This document shows positions 58,401 through 64,000 of a stretch of 64,000 bases of DNA, one piece after another (position 1 is the stretch's first letter; each line of letters begins with the position of its first letter). The stretch is from Apricaphanius iberus (lineage: Eukaryota > Chordata > Actinopteri > Cyprinodontiformes > Aphaniidae), in NCBI GenBank assembly GCA_028564705.1, contig JAPXFQ010000364.1:3286001-3350000 (forward strand), written 5' to 3'. The notes below the pieces were generated by a model that worked only from the letters and a program-made list of their open reading frames with translations, was not told the origin of the DNA and ran no database searches. Position numbers and translations under genes: made by a program.

Positions 58401-61400
58401 GACAGAGTGGACTACTGCTTAATTGTTATAGCTTCTTACTGTACACAAACAACTTTTACTGTAGTGCAAATAAGCTCAATCCTGTCTATAAGAAATGACA
58501 CACATTACAGTACACCGACCAATTTTCTCCTAATGTTCATAAATACGGACATTAACGGCATTGGCAACGCTTAGTTAACTCTATACAGACACACACAAAT
58601 AACACTGTTAAAAATGGTCAGTACATTATATATTCTTATAGGTCCTATTTGATTCACCTAACAGTCATAAGTGTTAATATTACAAACAATGTTTTTTACC
58701 CTGGTGAAGCAGCTGCATACGGTACAATGGAGGCAAAGAAGTGAGCAGGCAGGTATGAAGACGCATTGCAAGCAGGTACCTCAGACCGCACTCATCAAGA
58801 GCCTCACCACCTAAGCACACAGAGGAAACCTGTCAAATGTATCATTTAGGGTTTAATAAACCAACAAATAACACTATATATAGAAAAGGAATATTAAAGA
58901 GACTCATTCAATCCTGTCAGAGAATATGTCTCTTGACCCTGAACCTTCTTCTGTGATTACTCTTTCCTGGAACAACCTGCTTATGTCTTGCTCTCAAAAG
59001 ACTAAATAAAAAAGATGGAAAATTGAAGGAAAAAAGGCAACAATAATGAAAAAGTACAGAGGAACAGTATAGGCTATTTTTTCTGTTTTGGTCATTCAAG
59101 ATTTGATGGCTGGAGATTAACTACATGCTGGAACACATAATCAAGAAAAACACATTTGTCTTTCACGCTTATAACCTTTAGACAACTTTTGAATGGTATT
59201 ATCTCTTAAAAAGATTAACAATGACAGTGTTAAAACACAAGGAGGCAAGCCAACACACCAAATTTCGATTAAAGTTTGTTTTATTTTATGTGCATCTTTG
59301 ATCTTTAATGCAAATTTCATAATTATATATGTGAAAAAGGGTGATTTATTCCCTCAAGCTATTATAGAAAAACAAGAGAAGAGGAGGATTCATGACCATG
59401 AAAGAGTATGGAATAAAATAAGATTCTAAGATCAATCTACTTAAAGCTCCAGTCTGGAGAATTTATCTATGTATCAAAATTTTCCATCTTTTCTTTTTCA
59501 ATATTATTTTTATTTCATATTTGAATATACAAATTAAAACAAACAAAACATCCATCCATTCATCCATTTTCTGAACCGCTTAGTTCTGCAGGGGTTGCGG
59601 GGGGGCTGGTGCCTATCTCCAGCTGTCAATGGGCGAGAGGCAGGGTACACCCTGGACAGGTCGCCAGTCCATCACAGGGCCACACATAGAGACAGACAGG
59701 ACAAACAACCATGCACGCACACACCCAAGGACAATTTAGAGTGATCAATTATCCTGACAGTCATGTTTTCGGACTGTGGGAGGAAGCCGGAGTACCCAGT
59801 GGGAACCCACACATGCACAGGGAGAACATGCAAACTCCATGCAGAAAGCGAACCCACAACCTTCTTGCTGCAAGGCAACAGTGCTAACCACTGCGGCACC
59901 GTGCAGCCCAAACAAACAAAACATTCAACCCTAAACCATTTCTCTTCCTAATAATACATACAACATACACATTTTTCTAAATGTTTCAAATTTTAGTTTG
60001 GTTCTATAGTATGATGTATGGGTGGTGCTTCACAACATTTGTTATTCTTTTTAAGGCCCTCCTGCCTCCCACTAACCTCTATGCAAATCACACACTGACC
60101 GGCAAATGTCTTTTAACCAATAGAATTTTTAGTTTCCACCTTGTCGGCTGTCAATCTATGTGTATATGCATTGCGCAAACCTCAGAAGATGGGTCTGGCA
60201 ACACAAGCCGATCCAAGTCTTCCTGTTAACAGTTGCCAAAATGGAAGAGAGCGGTCATGGAGAAGTTGGAGCAAACTTCTGATAAAAAGTTAACCTTTCC
60301 CCAACTACCAAGGGCTACATCAACTTCAGAAGGGGAAAAAAAAAGGCCTGCGACTAAACTTGACGAAAAATACCTTAGACACTAGAGTAGGATTTATTTC
60401 AGAGATGCATTTCATTAATGAAGATACAGTGGTCCCTAGTTTTTCGTCGAGATTACGTTCTAAAAATAACCCGCAACAGACGAAATCCGCAAAGTACTCA
60501 TCTTTATTTTGTTGTATTATTGTATATGTTTTATGGCTGTAAAACCCCTTGCCACACACTTTATACACTTTTCTCAGACATACATTATGAGTTTCTGACA
60601 TTTGACATTAGGTCAAATACTCTCAAGGTTCAAAACTTCGTAGATTTTAAAACATAAAAGTATTAATATGTCACAGTCTCTTCGTCTGTGCACAGCTCGA
60701 GTGCGTTTATCTCCACTGAAAGCCTTGGTGCAGGTTTATTTTTACGAGTGAGGAACATAGTAAAGGGCAGTTGTGTCTGCGTTTTTTCCTCTGGATGAAA
60801 GGATTCCTATAAACAGACATGCTAAATTTGGCAAGCTAGGAGACACGATACGGAGGAAACCGAAAAGTGCCTCCAATCAATCCGGACTCAGAACACAATA
60901 TGCGTTAGTACGGTGTAAAAAAAGCAGGTAAAATTTACTATGATATAATCAGTAAAACAGCGAGGCCGCAAAACGTGAACTGCATTACAGTGAGGGACCA
61001 CTATACCTTCGAATCTTAAAAAGCTTCAAAACCAGCAGTTTTGGCGACATTTCTGTTGAACAGGTAAGACAGTCATATACTCAAAACGGCAAATCATTAC
61101 AATGTTTTATTAATAAAGTACCCAATGACAAGTTGTGAAATCACAGGTGCTGGGTGTGCCTAATTGTAAAGGTGGGGCTAGAGGCAGCGGGAGGGGGGAG
61201 AAAGGATTTTGTGGTTGGGGCCTTGGTATGATGGATTTTTAAAAAATCTATCTCCTTCAAATACTCCAGACTACAGCGTTAAAAATATAGACACAAAGCT
61301 TATAGTAACCTGTGTACTGCTGATCATTGGAGCTTGCTACTTCAGCACTAGTGGTAGCAATCGTATCTGCCAAGGCCACCAAAAACATCTGCTCCAGCCT

Positions 61401-64000
61401 GGTCAATCCTGGGAGGCTGGAGTGCATGAGGTGGCTGGACAGTACCTGGAAGGCAAAACATAACAAAACACTGAAAAACATTTATTTTTGCTATATGACC
61501 AGAGGAGAAAACTGTTGTACAAGTTTAGTTTTGTCCTATTTTCAGCCACTCCAGAAATTCAATGAAATGATCGTCTTAATAAAGTAGGATCATCATTGAC
61601 ATGTCTAAATGGGCTTTATTCATACATGTGGTCATCCATCCATTATCTGTAGCACTTATCCTCAAAGGGTTGTGGGGGGCTGGTTCCCATCTCCAGTGTT
61701 CAACGGGCGAGAGGCGGGGTACACCCTAGACAGGTCGCCAGTCCATTGCAGACATGTAGCCATAAAAAAAAAATACATACACAGAAATTGCTGGGCCAAT
61801 AAAGTGAGCAATACCTGAGCATGCTCTGGTCCAAAATAAGAGGGTCCATACTGAGAAAGGTTGATAACTCGAGATTTCCTCTCTGGTTTATCAGTAGCAA
61901 AGTTCACAAAGTCATCCGTCGTAACTGTTGGGACCTTTTTGAATAGACAGGAAACTGTTTAATGTCTCTGTAGATCAAGGTGCACCTTAAATAACCAGAC
62001 AATAACTCTGATTGTTCTTTTTACCTGGAAGAGATCAGCATATTGGTCTTCTGAGGACTTTCGAGCTGCGTCACCATCAACAGCCGTAGTTGTTTTAGCG
62101 CAGTCTTCTGCACCCTTAAATGAGGTGTCCAAATCGGCCAACATCAAGGCGTAGAGGGGCAATGGAGGGATGGAGTTGATCTCGGTGTAATCCCTTCCTC
62201 CATCACGGCCTGCCACAATGGTGTCTTTTGCTGTGCTTCCGGTCACGCTGATTGTTCGAGAGAGGTGCCTCCTGGATCCGCCTTCACCTGCCTCCACATC
62301 CCTGACCACTGCAACTTCTCCAGCTATACATTTCACAAGATGTGCAAGTATTGCCTGGACAAATTGTGACATGTAATTTAGATCTTGATAAATGGCTATT
62401 TCTGAACATTCATTATCAAGCTGAAATTGACCCACCTTGGCCCGACGAACTTTGCCCAAGTCCATGAGTTCCAGCAGCTGAGTTGGGTGGTACTGAGGCA
62501 GAGTGGGTGAGAGAGAATGAGCTGCCTCAAACAGCCCGCCTTCCTGTAGTCCTGCAGGGGCTCGGAGGGCTTCATCCACTCCAGTGATCCCTTCAAACAC
62601 ACTCTTGGACCTGGCTCTCCCTTCAAAGACGGAGGGGGTCTGACCTCCAGCAATGTCTGCAGATGACAGGTTGCCCTCTTCTCCTTCACCAAGCTTCTTG
62701 TCCTGGTGCCACTGGGCATACACATGCATTTCACAGTCCATGCCCACCACCAGGATTCCATCCCTCACCCAGGACAAGGAGACCGGCAGCGAAGGTGTAC
62801 CATCAACAGACGATAGGAGGTCAATAGAGCGAAGCAGGATCCAGCGTGAGCGGATCCCCTGTTTGATACTGCCCCCTAGAGGAAGGGTGATTACAGCCAC
62901 CCCCTCCTTGCTACTAGTCTGCTCATTGACCATGCCAGATATGCGGCCGTACATAAGGATGTTAGAGCCGACCCCTACTGTGAGAATGTGGGACCCATCC
63001 TCCTTAGATAGCCAGTCTAGGTGGATAAAGTGCTTAATATTCGGCGAGCTATGGTCTCTGCTTATGTACAAATCAGACCTGAAGGGTAATGAATATGAAA
63101 CACATCCTTAAGACAACAGAAAGTATCAAACATTAAAAAACATAAACACACAAGGTTTCATTCTGACCTGCTGTAGACAAAAAGGTTGGAATCCACACTG
63201 ACTCTTGGATCGAGTGTTGAAGAAGGTCTGACAAAGTCGTCAAGGTGGACAGTTTGCTCTAAAACCCACTCAGAGCCACCGGTAGATTCACACTCATAAA
63301 TGGAAACGTGCATGGAGAAGTCTTCGACAGAACTATGCAGCTGAAGAAGAAAATAACACTTTGTTTTAATCCTTTCTGAGAAAAAGTAAAGTCTTGCAGG
63401 CATTTATCTTTAAACAGTGGAGATCAATGAGGAGATTTGTAAGCCTGTATGAACCTATGTTATGAATTTCTCCATGAAAAACACATTAAAGACTAAAAGC
63501 TATGTCAGATCTATTAGTGTTAGGATGGATTACTTATCCCATAGAGTTAAAATGCAATGAAGGAGAAGATAAAAGATTTCCGCATATCCAGTTCCTCACT
63601 TCACTCCATTTTCTCCTTACCTAATGTGCATTTATACGGTGATATATAGCCTCATCTATGAGTGGTTTAACAGAAAAAAAAATTCTATTTACATTATTTA
63701 CCATATCAAAAGGCTTTAATGAAATAATTTTTCTTAAGCAAATATCCTACCAGTCCATGCCGTGGCTGTTTAAAGGCCACGGCTAGCCTGCCGATGTAGG
63801 AGCAGGCAACAGCTACAGGCCGTCCCGACACACACACTGCACTGTTGTTGTCGTCCTCCTCATTCATGAGAGGCCACGGTTCCCAGCGGTACACCTGGCT
63901 GTCCGTGTCATCTCCGTCCTCGCCCTCCACAGCACAGCGCCAGAAGCGCACGTGAGAATCAGAGCAGGTGGTAACAACCAGATAAGGAGCCAGACACACA
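34125..64000 (-). CDS. dmxl2: DmX-like 2 / rabconnectin-3 alpha, dmxl2 (3' two-thirds)
   Basis: Dmxl2 is a very large WD40 scaffold on synaptic and endosomal vesicles. It is the animal counterpart of yeast Rav1 and helps V-ATPase assembly. The exons run right to left: 64000+-63751, 63340-63168, 63078-62436, 62354-62025, 61934-61815, 61445-61310, 58810-58700, 56538-56369, 56098-56001, 55889-55724, 54792-54531, 54422-54220, 54027-53647, 52612-52430, 52333-52043, 51951-51760, 51260-51184, 51071-50941, 50509-50264, 49408-49232, 48929-48852, 46163-46137, 45773-45583, 45453-45320, 45240-45155, 45054-44853, 43827-43710, 39188-39102, 38848-38727, 38638-38500, 35630-35570, 35476-35349, 35260-35183, 35077-34986, 34902-34850, 34746-34529 and 34334-34125. 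All junctions keep frame, giving about 2,120 residues to the TGA at 34125. Recognisable blocks include [28 protein letters not shown] and [13 protein letters not shown]. dmxl2, not dmxl1, follows from the gldn/cyp19a1a neighbours. Confidence 0.95.
35631..38499. other. dmxl2 intron with decayed repeats
   Basis: No exon was found. A TTATTCAACCCTCTCTGCAA block near 35825 resembles an inverted end of a Tc1-like element, without a readable partner. An A run lies at about 37427-37440. Small frames at 36448-36639 and 37644-37871 have no domain. Confidence 0.5.
39189..41947. other. dmxl2 intron, no exon accepted
   Basis: Between exons 43827-43710 and 39188-39102, which already join in phase 0. It holds unique AT-rich DNA. 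One exon-like minus frame lies at 40232-40438 and was not accepted. Confidence 0.5.
41948..42795 (+). mobile_element. Harbinger-type element with HARBI1-like remnant
   Basis: The left end (AATGCGTTTAGACCAAGGG) and the reverse complement of the right end (GGTGCATTCAGACCAAGGG) form a clear terminal inverted repeat, continuing imperfectly for about 40 bp. Inside, a plus-strand frame (42139-42366) contains [20 protein letters not shown] and then [12 protein letters not shown], the N-terminal region of HARBI1-type nucleases. A TGA follows, and then [20 protein letters not shown] in the same frame up to 42441. The catalytic DDE part is gone. It sits in a dmxl2 intron. Confidence 0.8.
42139..42441 (+). 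pseudogene. Truncated HARBI1-like transposase
   Basis: About 100 codons of the N-terminal helical region of a Harbinger nuclease, with one internal TGA at 42364-42366 and a TAA at the end. No DDE catalytic residues remain. Two copies of a 23-bp near-palindrome (AGCTTTATTTGCTAAATAAA...) lie just upstream at about 42130-42188. Confidence 0.7.
43369..43418. repeat. AT dinucleotide microsatellite
   Basis: About 25 uninterrupted AT units inside a dmxl2 intron. Confidence 0.95.
43905..44770. repeat. Decayed teleost DNA element in dmxl2 intron
   Basis: It includes AAGCATCCCCACACCATGAT and CTGCCACCACCATGTTTACC, phrases of a widespread teleost DNA transposon. It also has left-end and right-end similarity to the element at 46838-48732. 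No open frame remains. The boundaries are approximate. Confidence 0.5.
47136..47736. mobile_element. hAT MITE with perfect 8-bp TSD
   Basis: The ends TAGGGCTGCCA and TGGCAGCACTA are inverted repeats. Perfect direct repeats AAGCTAAT flank the element at 47128-47135 and 47737-47744. Sub-terminal GACTAATCGAT and ATCGATGAGTC motifs are typical of this common fish hAT MITE. No transposase. Confidence 0.85.
47968..48350. mobile_element. Possible MITE with CATTTCCATGCAGC-type ends
   Basis: The left end CATTTCCATGCAGCCAATAT resembles the reverse complement of the right end (GTTTACGTGCAGCTAATAAC). Internal TTTACATGG motifs occur in both orientations. A 16-bp unit (CAGCCAATATTCGG) is duplicated at the left end. 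No target duplication could be read. Confidence 0.4.
49640..50230. mobile_element. MITE with GCCTGATTTATCA ends
   Basis: Left GCCTGATTTATCAA and right TTGATAAATCAGGC are perfect inverted repeats. CCAAAG occurs directly outside both ends (49634-49639 and 50231-50236) as a likely target duplication. The interior is more GC-rich than its surroundings and non-coding. The element ends 34 bp before the end of dmxl2 exon 50509-50264. Confidence 0.7.
52913..53646. other. dmxl2 intron, no feature seen
   Basis: AT-rich intronic DNA. No exon, element with paired ends, or RNA gene was recognised. Confidence 0.5.
54793..55723. other. dmxl2 intron, no feature seen
   Basis: AT-rich and unique-looking. No exon-like frame or mobile element was recognised. 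Confidence 0.5.
57440..57946. mobile_element. hAT-like MITE interrupted by a SINE
   Basis: The left part carries GGTATCGGTATCAGTTAAAC and the right part ends GGATCGGTGCATCCCTA, the same family as 27261-27601. The middle (about 57665-57845) is a separate tRNA-like insertion. It lies in the dmxl2 intron between exons 58810-58700 and 56538-56369. The left end is eroded, so boundaries are approximate. Confidence 0.5.
57665..57845 (-). mobile_element. tRNA-derived SINE or tRNA-like insertion
   Basis: The minus strand reads TTTAGCTGACTGGTTAGCGC (A-box region) and, 38 bp later, GGGATCGAATCCTG (B box GGATCGAATCC, one base off consensus). It does not fold as a functional tRNA by eye, so I call it a SINE head. 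A different family from the copies at 9914 and 59552. Confidence 0.5.
59552..59909 (-). mobile_element. tRNA-derived SINE with 15-bp TSD
   Basis: Same family and orientation as 9914-10284, with GGGCTGCACGGTGCCGCAGT at its start and a GGAT-type tail. Perfect 15-bp direct repeats AAACAAACAAAACAT flank it at 59537-59551 and 59910-59924. Part of the B-box region is deleted, so this copy is not transcription-competent. It lies in a dmxl2 intron. Confidence 0.8.
60427..61003. mobile_element. Mariner-like element with CAGTGGTCCCT ends
   Basis: The left end CAGTGGTCCCTAG and right end AGGGACCACTA are inverted repeats flanked by TA dinucleotides, as expected for Tc1/mariner insertion. Sub-terminal text (AATAACCCGCAACAGACGAA) is typical of CAGTGGTCC-type fish and vertebrate mariners. 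577 bp, no transposase. In a dmxl2 intron. Confidence 0.7.
61622..61760 (-). repeat. Truncated SINE tail
   Basis: The CATCCATCCATTATCTG start and GGGCGAGAGGCGGGGTACACC block match the tail half of the SINE at 59552-59909. The tRNA-like head is missing. In a short dmxl2 intron. Confidence 0.7.

Larger units (their letters stand above)
54220..63078 (-). other. dmxl2 Rav1-like central region exons
   Basis: These exons encode the part of DMXL2 that corresponds to the Rav1 C-terminal domain. Visible blocks include [101 protein letters not shown] and [20 protein letters not shown]. Acidic and Ser/Thr-rich inserts lie between blocks, for example [10 protein letters not shown] in exon 54027-53647. 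No stop or frameshift interrupts it. Confidence 0.85.

Noticed and set aside
62396..62761. A 121-residue second minus frame.
   Set aside because: It is a shifted-frame shadow of dmxl2 exon 63078-62436.

Overview
This window is vertebrate nuclear DNA, almost certainly from a teleost fish. The genes have many short exons with GT-AG introns, and they are embedded in AT-rich DNA full of typical fish transposon remnants. I recognise four protein-coding genes. They lie in the same neighbourhood as in the human genome (TNFAIP8L3 - CYP19A1 - GLDN - DMXL2).

Layout: (1) 1-3.1 kb holds the first coding exon of tnfaip8l3 on the minus strand (2543-2588); the rest of that gene lies left of the window. (2) 3.1-14.2 kb is a gene-poor, repeat-rich spacer. 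It holds a decayed LINE, a BED-type hAT remnant split by a SINE, a GATA microsatellite and two orphan exon-like reading frames. (3) 14.2-17.1 kb is a complete nine-exon ovarian-type aromatase gene, cyp19a1a, on the minus strand, with a TATA box about 115 bp upstream of the ATG. (4) 17.2-25.7 kb is the divergent intergenic region between cyp19a1a and gldn. It carries a hAT element and a recent direct tandem duplication (2.45 kb and 3.46 kb units) whose breakpoint lies inside the hAT element. (5) 25.7-31.6 kb is gldn (gliomedin) on the plus strand, ten exons coding 582 residues. (6) 34.1-64.0 kb is the 3' two-thirds of dmxl2 (rabconnectin-3 alpha) on the minus strand, 37 exons coding about 2,120 residues; it continues beyond the right edge. 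gldn and dmxl2 are convergent, and poly(A) signals for both strands lie within 17 bp of each other near 32.5 kb.

The genes do not form an operon or pathway. Aromatase converts androgens to estrogens, gliomedin is a secreted or membrane collagen-olfactomedin protein of Schwann cells, dmxl2 is a WD40 scaffold for V-ATPase assembly and synaptic vesicles, and tnfaip8l3 is a phosphoinositide-transfer protein. Their grouping reflects conserved synteny. I saw no CRISPR array, bacterial operon or obviously new biological system. The most noteworthy items are the tandem duplication next to the aromatase promoter, the phase-compatible cassette exons and the 81-nt stop-free intron in dmxl2, the closely spaced opposed poly(A) signals, the two orphan exon-like frames, and several nested transposons with readable target-site duplications.
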